A stretch of 25,389 nt of DNA from contig DNCM01000179.1 of the NCBI GenBank assembly GCA_003498085.1, positions 1 through 25,389 of the forward strand. The letters run 5' to 3'. This DNA is from a bacterium (lineage in GTDB: Bacteria; UBA9089; UBA9088). Below the pieces are notes generated by a model. It did no database searches and had not been told where the DNA came from. It was given only the letters and a program-made list of their open reading frames with translations. Positions within the stretch are counted from its first letter, which is position 1; every line of letters begins with the position of its first letter. This document shows, piece after piece, positions 1-7,358 of this stretch. A program made the translations under genes and the position numbers.

Positions 1-16
1 GACTTATGGGTAGGTT
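1..16. repeat. 16-bp motif shared with upstream region of block 3
   Basis: The first 16 bases match 14571-14586 at 15 of 16 positions; the only difference is g versus a at position 10. Both copies lie upstream of the first gene of a + strand operon for cell-surface proteins. The copy here may be the 3' half of a longer element whose beginning is outside the window. At the second copy, the last bases of the motif form the right arm of a stem. The function is unknown. Confidence 0.35.
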
Positions 17-30
17 ACAGAAGAAATTTT

Positions 31-59
31 TTGACAAAATAAAAAACATTGATTAAACT
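31..59 (+). promoter_or_regulatory. Putative sigma-70 promoter of the pilin operon
   Basis: A perfect TTGACA -35 box lies at 31-36. After a 17-bp spacer, TAAACT at 54-59 matches TATAAT at 4 of 6 positions. The expected start of transcription, 6-8 bases further on, falls at about 66-67, on the ATG at 67 itself. No Shine-Dalgarno sequence precedes the first gene, so the transcript may be leaderless. The -10 box is only fair, so this is a prediction. Confidence 0.45.
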
Positions 60-66
60 TAAAATG

Positions 67-540
67 ATGAAAGGGTTTACTTTAATTGAAATGTTGGTTG
101 TAATTATAATTATTGGTGTTGCCACGGGCGTTGGTATTGTAAGTATAAGTTCGTATGTAAATCAAGCAAGATTGAGACAGACAACGCAAGATCTTATTCT
201 TGATTTGCGGTGTGCAGTTGAATTTGCAAAATCAGGAACGCAGACGATAGTTATCTTTGGAACAACAACTCCTCCGCTCGAAGGAACATACACAGGAACA
301 TACACAATTACTGAAGAAGAAAGAGTTTTTCAAAATCCTTTATGGGGTGAGCAAACAGAAAAGAAAAGAGATATGAGGAAGCTTCATCTTACTCCAGATA
401 TTCCGGTTATTAATCCGATTATTTCTTTTGCTACAGTAACCGGTTTTGCATCACCTGTTACATCAATCACCTTAACATCAAAAGGAAAATCAAGGTATGT
501 AAGAATAAATAAATTTGGGAGGATAGAAGAGATAAAATGA
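67..540 (+). CDS. GspH/FimT-like minor (pseudo)pilin
   Basis: This is a type IV pilin-like protein, probably a minor pilin that helps start pilus or pseudopilus assembly in the inner membrane. From the ATG at 67 it begins MKGFTLIEML: a two-residue leader plus Gly, the prepilin-peptidase site G^F, and Glu at mature position 5. A hydrophobic helix of about 20 residues (roughly residues 9-28) follows. The globular part carries the conserved-looking LRCAVEFAKSG segment typical of GspH/FimT. The frame is open from a TTG at 49 and also has an ATG at 64. I chose 67 because the next gene begins with the same MKGFTLIE and because the predicted promoter puts +1 here. The stop overlaps the next start (ATGA). 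The length of about 157 aa is normal for the family. Family assignment is firm; the exact subclass is less so. Confidence 0.85.
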   Translation: MKGFTLIEMLVVIIIIGVATGVGIVSISSYVNQARLRQTTQDLILDLRCAVEFAKSGTQTIVIFGTTTPPLEGTYTGTYTITEEERVFQNPLWGEQTEKKRDMRKLHLTPDIPVINPIISFATVTGFASPVTSITLTSKGKSRYVRINKFGRIEEIK

Positions 541-1031
541 AAGGATTTACGCTCATTGAAACACTTATTGCGATGATTATAGTTTTGGGTTCTTGTATTT
601 TTCTTATAAAGACAATAACATATACCCAAAATGCAATAATATTCTCGAAACATAAGCAAGAATCGGTATTTCTTATTGAAAGGAGGATTGAGGAAATAAA
701 GAATATAGAATGGGCAACAGCTACATCCATACCTATAACAGATAAGAATATATGGTGGAATATAGGTGGAACTATGACAGTGGAAATAGGGCCGGTTACT
801 TATTATATTACCCCAGGAACTGTAGCCAGCATTGGTACTGAATGCGGAAGGCCAAGTATAGAAGGCAGAACATTGGATGTAGTCGAAGGTGAGATTAGGG
901 GTGGAACATTTTCCATAACCTGTGTCTGGCGCCGTACAGACAATAATGAATGGGCAGAAACGACAAATATTGTTTATATGGCAATATATAGAGCCCTTCA
1001 TGAAGAGGGTCAGGACTTTAAGGAAGAATGA
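537..1031 (+). CDS. PilV/GspI-like minor (pseudo)pilin
   Basis: Second pilin-like gene, 164 aa. It begins MKGFTLIETLIAM, with a prepilin-peptidase site after Gly3, Glu at mature position 5 and a hydrophobic helix to about residue 25. The SLIERRIEEI-like stretch after the helix and the ETLIAM start fit the PilV/GspI class. It overlaps the previous gene by 4 bp (ATGA) and the next gene by 4 bp, so translational coupling is likely. A purine-rich GGGAGGA sits at 517-523, 13 bases before the ATG, which is rather far. The role is presumably minor-pilin priming of type IV pili with its neighbours. PilV and GspI cannot be told apart with certainty from sequence alone, but the PilY1 gene downstream favours the pilus system. 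Confidence 0.82.
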   Translation: MKGFTLIETLIAMIIVLGSCIFLIKTITYTQNAIIFSKHKQESVFLIERRIEEIKNIEWATATSIPITDKNIWWNIGGTMTVEIGPVTYYITPGTVASIGTECGRPSIEGRTLDVVEGEIRGGTFSITCVWRRTDNNEWAETTNIVYMAIYRALHEEGQDFKEE

Positions 1032-1675
1032 ACAAGAAAATGGGTATAACACTAGTTGAACTTCTTGTTGCCCTTTTTTGTATGGTGGTGATGATCATAG
1101 TTGTTGCCCAACTTATTTTAATAACAGAAAGGGTTCATATAAGGACAGGAGCAAGGGTAGAGGCAGAGTATAGTATTAGGGAGACTCTTGACCTTATGGT
1201 TTCTGAGTTGAGGCATGCAGGATATAGACACTGGGATATTTTTAATGCACCCTCTGATGATTCTCCAAATTTCGCACACCATGTAGAGAGGATTGGTACA
1301 GAGTCATGCGCTAGAACCTTAACCTTTGAAGCTGATTTTGATGAGAATGGGTCGGTGACAAGTAGCGAAAGAATCACATATGCATTTAACCAGTCTCAGA
1401 GATCGCTTCTTAGAAGGTGTGGAGAAGAACCGTGGGAGGTTTTGATAAAAAATGTAGAGGATGTTGAATTTGGCTATATTGGAACAAGCGGGACAAAAAT
1501 AGAATTACCCTTGTCTTCTAAATCAGCAGATGATGTAAGAATGATAGATATGAGTATAACATTTGAATATCCTATAAAGGGAGAAGGGAAAACATTGACT
1601 ACCACATTGGATACAAAGGTAAGGCTTAGAAATACATATTTTAAATCAGATGTAGCGAGATTGGGAGGTTGGTAG
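1028..1675 (+). CDS. PilW/GspJ-like minor (pseudo)pilin
   Basis: Third pilin-like gene, 215 aa. The leader MNKKMG is cut before ITLVELLVAL (Gly^Ile, Glu at mature position 5). A hydrophobic helix of about 20 residues follows, then a polar region with the ELRHAGYRHW stretch. That stretch resembles the conserved 'LR-AGY' of PilW. The size also suits PilW/GspJ. AAGGAAG at 1019-1025 lies just before the ATG, which overlaps the upstream stop. The gene order H-V-W-X-Y1 is the classical fimT-pilV-pilW-pilX-pilY1 order, and that is the strongest argument for PilW over GspJ. Confidence 0.82.
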   Translation: MNKKMGITLVELLVALFCMVVMIIVVAQLILITERVHIRTGARVEAEYSIRETLDLMVSELRHAGYRHWDIFNAPSDDSPNFAHHVERIGTESCARTLTFEADFDENGSVTSSERITYAFNQSQRSLLRRCGEEPWEVLIKNVEDVEFGYIGTSGTKIELPLSSKSADDVRMIDMSITFEYPIKGEGKTLTTTLDTKVRLRNTYFKSDVARLGGW

Positions 1676-1676
1676 A

Positions 1677-2123
1677 ATGAAAAGAGGGGTTGCTTTGGTT
1701 GTTGCAATATCGACTATATTTATTCTCCTTCTTGTTGGAATCCTTTTGGTACTTCTTGCAAGAAAGGAGATTTGGACGACAACTGCTCTAAAGAAAAGAA
1801 AAGAGGCATTTGCTCAGAGTGAGACGGGAATAAATAGGGCAATTGCATTTTTTGAGAATGTAGGTGTTATGTCCCCAGCACTTATAGATTCAGATTTCTC
1901 TTCCGAAGAAAACCCTTTATTTAGAGAAAAAGAGGGGTTTAATACAAATATAAAGTGGTCAGGTGTTCACCGCCCGATACCTGGCTTTCAAGTAGGACCA
2001 AGATTTCAAGGCGGAGCGAGATTTGAAGCTTTTTATTTCTATATAGAGTCGGTAGGATACCAAGGAAAACTGAAAAAGAAGATTTATCTTACATTAGAAA
2101 GGATTTTTTCAATAGAACAGTAG
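1677..2123 (+). CDS. PilX/GspK-like minor pilin
   Basis: A 148-aa protein starting MKRGVALVVAISTIFILLLVG. The RG/VALV start and long hydrophobic helix match PilX and GspK. Like GspK, it lacks the Glu at mature position 5. In known systems the residue-5-less subunit sits at the very tip of the pseudopilus complex. A good Shine-Dalgarno, GGGAGG at 1663-1668, lies 8 bases before the ATG. The start codon follows the upstream stop by one base (TAGAATG), and the same TAGAATG junction recurs at the next gene. The position before a PilY1-like gene supports PilX. The soluble part is short and has no recognisable motif. Confidence 0.72.
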   Translation: MKRGVALVVAISTIFILLLVGILLVLLARKEIWTTTALKKRKEAFAQSETGINRAIAFFENVGVMSPALIDSDFSSEENPLFREKEGFNTNIKWSGVHRPIPGFQVGPRFQGGARFEAFYFYIESVGYQGKLKKKIYLTLERIFSIEQ

Positions 2124-2124
2124 A

Positions 2125-5100
2125 ATGAAGACACTTGTTTTATTTTTTGGTTTGCTAATTCTTCCTTTATTAGGAGAGGCAAAGGAAGGGGAGTGCAAAA
2201 ACCCTATTTTTCTCTCTGCATTTGAGATTGACCCAAACCTTCTCATTATCCTTGATAACTCAGATAGCATGAATTTGATTTTAGAGGCAACCATAGAGGC
2301 AGGGTATACTTATGGAGGGGGAGATCCTGACAAATGGGTTTATGATCCAAATAAAAGTTATCCTGGAAAATTCGCTATGGGTTCATGCTATTCTGTATTT
2401 GAGGATGGATGGTATGTCCTAGGTGAAAGGGAACCTGGAAAATGGATAATTGTTTATCTTGTAAAGAATGATTACAGTGCCTACGATTCAATAAACTGGA
2501 GAGGACATTATCAAGGAAACTACCTTAATTGGTTACTTGGAATGGCAAATACAAGCTTACAGCCATGGAAGACATGGGGAAGCGATAGATTCTATAAGAT
2601 AGAACTAAAAAGGACAAATCCTGCATATACCCCTGAACCCCCAAGATTCATTGAGGACTTAGTAGATCCTGAAGATGGAGGGCCATTTCTTAGGGAGCCA
2701 CTTGTCAAACCTAATAGAATTGATTACTATTGGTTTGATCCCTATGGAAATAAGATGCACAATGGTACATGGACTGAGTGGTATAGATACTGGTATAGGA
2801 AGCCTGCAAGTCGTATGAACACAGCAAGATATGTAGTAAATGACCTTATAAGGACAGACTTTATGAAGATTTTCCATGTAGATGTCAAACTACAATACGG
2901 ATTGATGGTTTTTAGAAAGTTTCTTGAGGACCCTCATTTGAGTTGCGATACAGGTTTAAGGTTTGTAAATAGAGGTGGTGAATTATTAGCGAAGATTGGT
3001 TCCATTACTACTAAACCATATTATGATTTAAGTCATCTTGACAATATAGAAAAACATATAAGAAGTATTATTGCAAATGAATATACACCGTTAGCAGAGA
3101 CTGTATACGAGGCAGGGATGTATCTTATAGGAAGCGAAACGAAGTGGTGTGTTACAAGAGACTCTAACCCTAAGCATAAGGTTATATTTGGAACGGATGC
3201 CTACCTAGATAATTATGGAGTAAAACATTGGTGCCAGGATACATCAATCCTTCTTATTACGGATGGATTTCCTACTTACGACACAGAAGTTCCCCCTTTA
3301 AAGGGAAACTATCCCAAAGGAGAATTGCCGAAAGAAGTAAATCCTGCTGACCTTGACTTTGACGGTGATGGATATGAACCACCAATGTATCATGAAAATA
3401 TTAGAAATGTTAAATGGAATGTAGATGGAGTAGGGTGTGCTGAGCTTGGAGCAGTAATAGAGCCACATCAGTGGTGTAGTCATTACCTCGATGATGTTGT
3501 GAAATTCCTTGGTGGTTCTCAAACAGACCTTATTGCAGAAACGCAAGATATGAAAAGGGGTTATAAACAGCAGCGTATTCATACATATATTATTGGCTTT
3601 GCATATGACCTACCATTCTTAAGATATGCAGCAGAAGCCGATAAATGCAGTTCATATACCGAGTATGGAGATTGTGTACCTGGTTCTTATAATAGGGTCA
3701 ATTATTTTGCACTAAGGGAAACCGATAAAAGATACTTCTCAGCAACAAGCCCTAAGAAACTAAAGAAAAGTTTAAGTGCGATAATACAGGATATTATTGA
3801 AAGAACAGCATCTTCTGTTGCTGTTGCTGTTTCTATATCGACATCTGAGACAAGGTTTCAGGACCATGTTGTTAGGGCAAGGTTTAATCCAAGAGGGTGG
3901 GTTGGTTATCTCGAGGCATTTAAACTTCCATATTCACCTGAAAACCTTCCTGTATGGGAGGGAGGAGAAAGGCTTGGAACAGAGACGGCGGATTCTGATG
4001 ATAATAATACATGGAGAAATTTGGATAATTGGCCAAGAAATATTTATACATGCAATACAAATACAATAGGACTTAAGTTTGATTTTAAAAAGGAAAATAT
4101 TTCTAATGTGCCTGGTGGGGAGTGGTTATACAATATGCTTAAGGAAGATCCACTTTATGAGCGGGCAGGAAGATTATTTCCCAGAATCTTAGATGTTAAT
4201 GAAGCAGAAGCACTCGTTTCTTGGATCAGTGGTGAATATAGAGATGAAGACTTTTTGCCCAACTTTCTTCCAAAAAAATTTCCTGATCTCCTTAAAGAAA
4301 GGATGGATGGATGGAGGCTCTTTGATATTGTCTATTCCACGCCTCTTGTTTTGGGTGTACCAAATGCTTGGTATGGAGAACATATTAGTGGACCACTAGA
4401 TCCATACCGCTATTTTGTTGAGAAGTATGAGAAAAGGGAAAGGATGGTATTTGTTGGCTCTAATGATGGTCTGCTTCATGCATTTTCCTTGGTGGATAAG
4501 TGCGGCCATAAGACATATGGTACAATAAGTGATTGTGAATACGATAAAAAGGGTAATGTATTAGAAAAACTGAGACTACTTTGTAAAAAGGAAGAGAGTC
4601 CATATCACTGTGGTGGGTGGGAAAAGTGGGTATATATCCCATCGAATCTCCTACCATACTTAAGATATAAAGCCGATCCTAATTTCCCTTGTAGATTTTC
4701 TGGTGTCGACGCTGGCCTTGTAAAGACAGATATACGTATGCACTTTGGATTAGGGTCGGGCGTCAGAAGAGAATGGGGAAGTGTCCTTGTTGGTGGAGAA
4801 AGGGAAGGAGGTTCTTACTATTTCTGTTTAAACATTACAGATTCTACTGCAATGATCAATTGGACAGGGACAAAGAGTGTTATTTGGGAGTATTCTGATA
4901 GAGAAAGACTGGGTGATTCAATGTCGTGTCCCGAGATTGGTATAATTAAAGGCGTAGATAAAATACCATATTGGGTTGCATTTTTGACAACAAGCATAAA
5001 CAACACAAGTGATAAACCGTACATTATTCCATTGAACATTACAACAGGAAAGCCTTTAAAGAAGGGGACAGTAGGCTTGACACCAGAAAACGAAGATTTG

Positions 5101-6153
5101 ATCATAGAGGTAAAACACAATGGTACCTCCGCAACCCTTCCTTTAACATCTGCTTCTGCTGTTGATGATGCTTACGATGGAATGTTCAACGACTTAATAG
5201 ACGTTGTATACTTTGGTGATAGTAATGGAAGGGTTTGGAAGATGACCGTTGGAACACCTTCCATAAATACTATAAATGGAAATAAAAATTGGGAACCATA
5301 CCCAATATTTCAAACAAAGAAAGGTCAGCCAATAAGTGTTCCCATTGCAATTACATTCACCAAGGATTATAAACCAATGCTTTTCTTTGGAACAGGAAGA
5401 TACGAAGACAAAGAAGATATCATTTCAACATATACTCAAACACTCTACTGCTTGATAGATAGAGGAGAAGAAAAGAGAGGGATAGGGATAGAGGAGTTAA
5501 AGAATAAAAAGATAGGAATGGATGAAATAACCAATAGTACAAATTATTGGTATCATAAATTAGACGAAGTGATGTTTGTAAATAAAGGGGTTCCACCGCT
5601 TTGTGTAGTGGATCCTTTGACTGGTGACAAAGACTTCAGGCCAAACGAAGGAACAAGGACAACTAAAATAAAAAAGGCACAAACGCATAACTGGGGGTGG
5701 TATCTTGATCTTAATTTTAAAGGATGCGATGATGTGGCGGAAAGAATTACAGAATCTTGTCTTATATATGGAGGGATACTGTTTTTCACATCCTTTATTC
5801 CAACAGTACAGCCGTGTGAAGCAGGAGGATATGCCTATCTTCATGCAATTGATTATTTGACTGGTGACCCCCCTTCAAGGGAGGTTTTGAAAGGGACAAG
5901 TGTAGGAGACATGATCGTTACAGGAATTTATCTTGGTAAAGGTGTTCCGTCAAGGCCCGTTATTGATCCTGTTGGTAAGAAGCTTCTTGTCCAGATGAGC
6001 GACGAAGGAAGAATAAAAGATGTTGATATTAGTCCTGGAATAAAACCTGTTCGTGTCGTAAATTGGGGCGAGGAAGGTTTTGTCCAGTACCATAAAGTAG
6101 TCCATTTTCCGCATCTAGAGGAAATGGAAGTGGCAATAGAGTGGAAGGAGTAG
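2125..6153 (+). CDS. PilY1-like type IV pilus tip adhesin with VWA MIDAS
   Basis: A 1342-aa secreted protein of the PilY1/PilC family, the calcium-dependent pilus-tip adhesin and biogenesis factor. A signal peptide covers about residues 1-19. The N-terminal half is VWA-like: IILDNSDSMN gives the MIDAS pattern D44-x-S46-x-S48. An EF-hand-like loop, DLDFDGDGYE, sits at residues 409-418. The C-terminal half has the PilY1 propeller signatures: MVFVGSNDGLLHAF near residue 775, and the loop D1014-D1015-x-x-D1018-G with YFGDSNGRVWKM after it, equivalent to PilY1's Ca-binding DxDxDxxxxD loop. It follows the pilX-like gene by one base (TAGAATG) and has no near Shine-Dalgarno, so it is probably translationally coupled. 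Length and domain order fit the family well. Confidence 0.9.
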   Translation: MKTLVLFFGLLILPLLGEAKEGECKNPIFLSAFEIDPNLLIILDNSDSMNLILEATIEAGYTYGGGDPDKWVYDPNKSYPGKFAMGSCYSVFEDGWYVLGEREPGKWIIVYLVKNDYSAYDSINWRGHYQGNYLNWLLGMANTSLQPWKTWGSDRFYKIELKRTNPAYTPEPPRFIEDLVDPEDGGPFLREPLVKPNRIDYYWFDPYGNKMHNGTWTEWYRYWYRKPASRMNTARYVVNDLIRTDFMKIFHVDVKLQYGLMVFRKFLEDPHLSCDTGLRFVNRGGELLAKIGSITTKPYYDLSHLDNIEKHIRSIIANEYTPLAETVYEAGMYLIGSETKWCVTRDSNPKHKVIFGTDAYLDNYGVKHWCQDTSILLITDGFPTYDTEVPPLKGNYPKGELPKEVNPADLDFDGDGYEPPMYHENIRNVKWNVDGVGCAELGAVIEPHQWCSHYLDDVVKFLGGSQTDLIAETQDMKRGYKQQRIHTYIIGFAYDLPFLRYAAEADKCSSYTEYGDCVPGSYNRVNYFALRETDKRYFSATSPKKLKKSLSAIIQDIIERTASSVAVAVSISTSETRFQDHVVRARFNPRGWVGYLEAFKLPYSPENLPVWEGGERLGTETADSDDNNTWRNLDNWPRNIYTCNTNTIGLKFDFKKENISNVPGGEWLYNMLKEDPLYERAGRLFPRILDVNEAEALVSWISGEYRDEDFLPNFLPKKFPDLLKERMDGWRLFDIVYSTPLVLGVPNAWYGEHISGPLDPYRYFVEKYEKRERMVFVGSNDGLLHAFSLVDKCGHKTYGTISDCEYDKKGNVLEKLRLLCKKEESPYHCGGWEKWVYIPSNLLPYLRYKADPNFPCRFSGVDAGLVKTDIRMHFGLGSGVRREWGSVLVGGEREGGSYYFCLNITDSTAMINWTGTKSVIWEYSDRERLGDSMSCPEIGIIKGVDKIPYWVAFLTTSINNTSDKPYIIPLNITTGKPLKKGTVGLTPENEDLIIEVKHNGTSATLPLTSASAVDDAYDGMFNDLIDVVYFGDSNGRVWKMTVGTPSINTINGNKNWEPYPIFQTKKGQPISVPIAITFTKDYKPMLFFGTGRYEDKEDIISTYTQTLYCLIDRGEEKRGIGIEELKNKKIGMDEITNSTNYWYHKLDEVMFVNKGVPPLCVVDPLTGDKDFRPNEGTRTTKIKKAQTHNWGWYLDLNFKGCDDVAERITESCLIYGGILFFTSFIPTVQPCEAGGYAYLHAIDYLTGDPPSREVLKGTSVGDMIVTGIYLGKGVPSRPVIDPVGKKLLVQMSDEGRIKDVDISPGIKPVRVVNWGEEGFVQYHKVVHFPHLEEMEVAIEWKE

Positions 6154-6191
6154 TAGTATGAATGAGTAATGGAATTAAGGAGGGAAGAGAA

Positions 6192-6512
6192 ATGAAGTTG
6201 ATATTGCTGGTTTTAATTCTTGCTTTTGTAGAAGATGGATTTTGTAGGTGTCCAAATTGTCCAGAAAGGCAAATAAAGAGGGAAGTAAGACTGGATAAGC
6301 CGGTGAGAAAACAAGTGATTAAAAGGAAAGTACCAGACGAGATAAAAAAGGAGGTAATTAGAGAAAAACCACCAATTTCATCTGTCCAACAACCTTATGA
6401 GAGCCCTATATCCTTTCTCTTCAAAAAACAAGACAAAATTACACTGCCGGATGGAACAGTTTTTCGATTTATTAGGGAAGAAGACCTAAAAAGAGTACCA
6501 GATCTTCCATAA
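6192..6512 (+). CDS. Small secreted Cys-containing protein at end of pilin operon
   Basis: Unrecognised 106-aa protein. The frame is open from an ATG at 6162, but AGGAGGG at 6178-6184 lies 7 bases before the ATG at 6192, which is therefore the start. It then begins with a clean signal peptide (MKLILLVLILAFVEDGFC). The CRCPNCPE cluster after it has three close cysteines. The middle is strongly basic (many KR pairs), and a short folded-looking end carries LPDGTVFRFI. There is no pilin leader, so it is not a pilE-type gene. By position it may serve PilY1 or the pilus; the cysteines could form disulfides or bind metal. It ends 3 bp from the convergent accD stop. Confidence 0.65.
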   Translation: MKLILLVLILAFVEDGFCRCPNCPERQIKREVRLDKPVRKQVIKRKVPDEIKKEVIREKPPISSVQQPYESPISFLFKKQDKITLPDGTVFRFIREEDLKRVPDLP

Positions 6513-6515
6513 GAT

Positions 6516-7358
6516 TTATGAGAAGAAAGTAAGTAAACTTGAAATGGTCTTCTTTAAATTCTTTCTTTCTACAACCATATCTATTATCCCATGAGAAAGG
6601 AGGAATTCTGATGTTTGAAAACCAGAAGGAAGATGTTGTCTGATTGTCTGTTCTATAACTCTTGGTCCTGCGAAACCAATTAAGGCTTTTGGTTCTGCAA
6701 TGATTATATCACCAAGGAGGGCAAAACTTGCTGCAACACCACCCGTTGTTGGATCTGTTAAAGCTGAAAGATAAAAACCACCATTTTTTTTAAAATAAGA
6801 TATCGCACCCGAGGTCTTTGCCATTTGGATAAGCGAAACCATACCCTCTTGTATCCTTGCACCACCAGATGATGAGAAAATGATAAGGGGTATTTTAGAT
6901 TCTGTTGCCTTCTCAACAAGAAGAGTTATCTTTTCTCCAACAACAGAGCCCATACTTCCACCCATAAAAGAAAAGTCCATAACGCCAATCGCAACTGGTT
7001 TTTTGTCTATCTTTCCATAACCACATACGATTGCGTCAGAACATCCTGTATTTTTTGATGCCTCAATAAGTCTTTCATTATAACCTTTTGTGTCATAAAA
7101 TCCCAGGAAATCAACAGGATGAATCTCTGTAAAATCTTCCTTAAAACTTCCTTTATCAAGCGTTATTTTTATTCTTTCTTTTGCAGAAAGCCTAAAATGA
7201 AAATTACACTTAATACATACCATAAAATTATTTTCAAGTTCATTTTTGTAGATAAGTTCACCACAGCCGTCACATTTTACCCAAATGTTACTCGGTGGTT
7301 TTATTTGAGGGGGGCTAACAGTTAATGTTGTATACTTTGGTTTTCTAAACCAATTCAT
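6516..7358 (-). CDS. accD: Acetyl-CoA carboxylase carboxyltransferase subunit beta
   Basis: A 280-aa protein of normal length for AccD, which with AccA moves the carboxyl group from biotin-BCCP to acetyl-CoA to make malonyl-CoA for fatty-acid synthesis (cytoplasm). The N-terminal zinc ribbon is intact: C29-x2-C32 and C48-x2-C51. The crotonase-like core carries GGSMGSVVGEKI and SSSGGARIQEG, the family's CoA and oxyanion-binding region, and a GFAGPRVIEQT stretch. Its ATG overlaps the stop of the PEGA-domain gene by 4 bp (ATGA), so it is translated as the last gene of the - strand unit. No accA, accB or accC is in the window. accD next to trp genes is a known arrangement (trpA-accD); here another gene lies between them. 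Confidence 0.97.
   Translation of the reverse strand: MNWFRKPKYTTLTVSPPQIKPPSNIWVKCDGCGELIYKNELENNFMVCIKCNFHFRLSAKERIKITLDKGSFKEDFTEIHPVDFLGFYDTKGYNERLIEASKNTGCSDAIVCGYGKIDKKPVAIGVMDFSFMGGSMGSVVGEKITLLVEKATESKIPLIIFSSSGGARIQEGMVSLIQMAKTSGAISYFKKNGGFYLSALTDPTTGGVAASFALLGDIIIAEPKALIGFAGPRVIEQTIRQHLPSGFQTSEFLLSHGIIDMVVERKNLKKTISSLLTFFS

Noticed and set aside
49..66. TTG at 49 or ATG at 64 as start of the first pilin
   Set aside because: Neither can be excluded, but the ATG at 67 gives the same MKGFTLIE start as the next gene and matches the predicted transcription start.
384..1052. 222-aa open frame on the - strand over the pilin genes
   Set aside because: It lies opposite two clear pilin genes, has no start signal, and reads as Cys/Tyr/Ile-rich shadow sequence.
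3797..4069. 90-aa + strand frame inside the PilY1-like gene
   Set aside because: It is an alternative frame of a well-supported long gene, with low-complexity Leu runs and no ribosome binding site.
6162..6191. ATG at 6162 as start of the small Cys protein
   Set aside because: The AGGAGGG at 6178-6184 and the signal peptide both point to the ATG at 6192.
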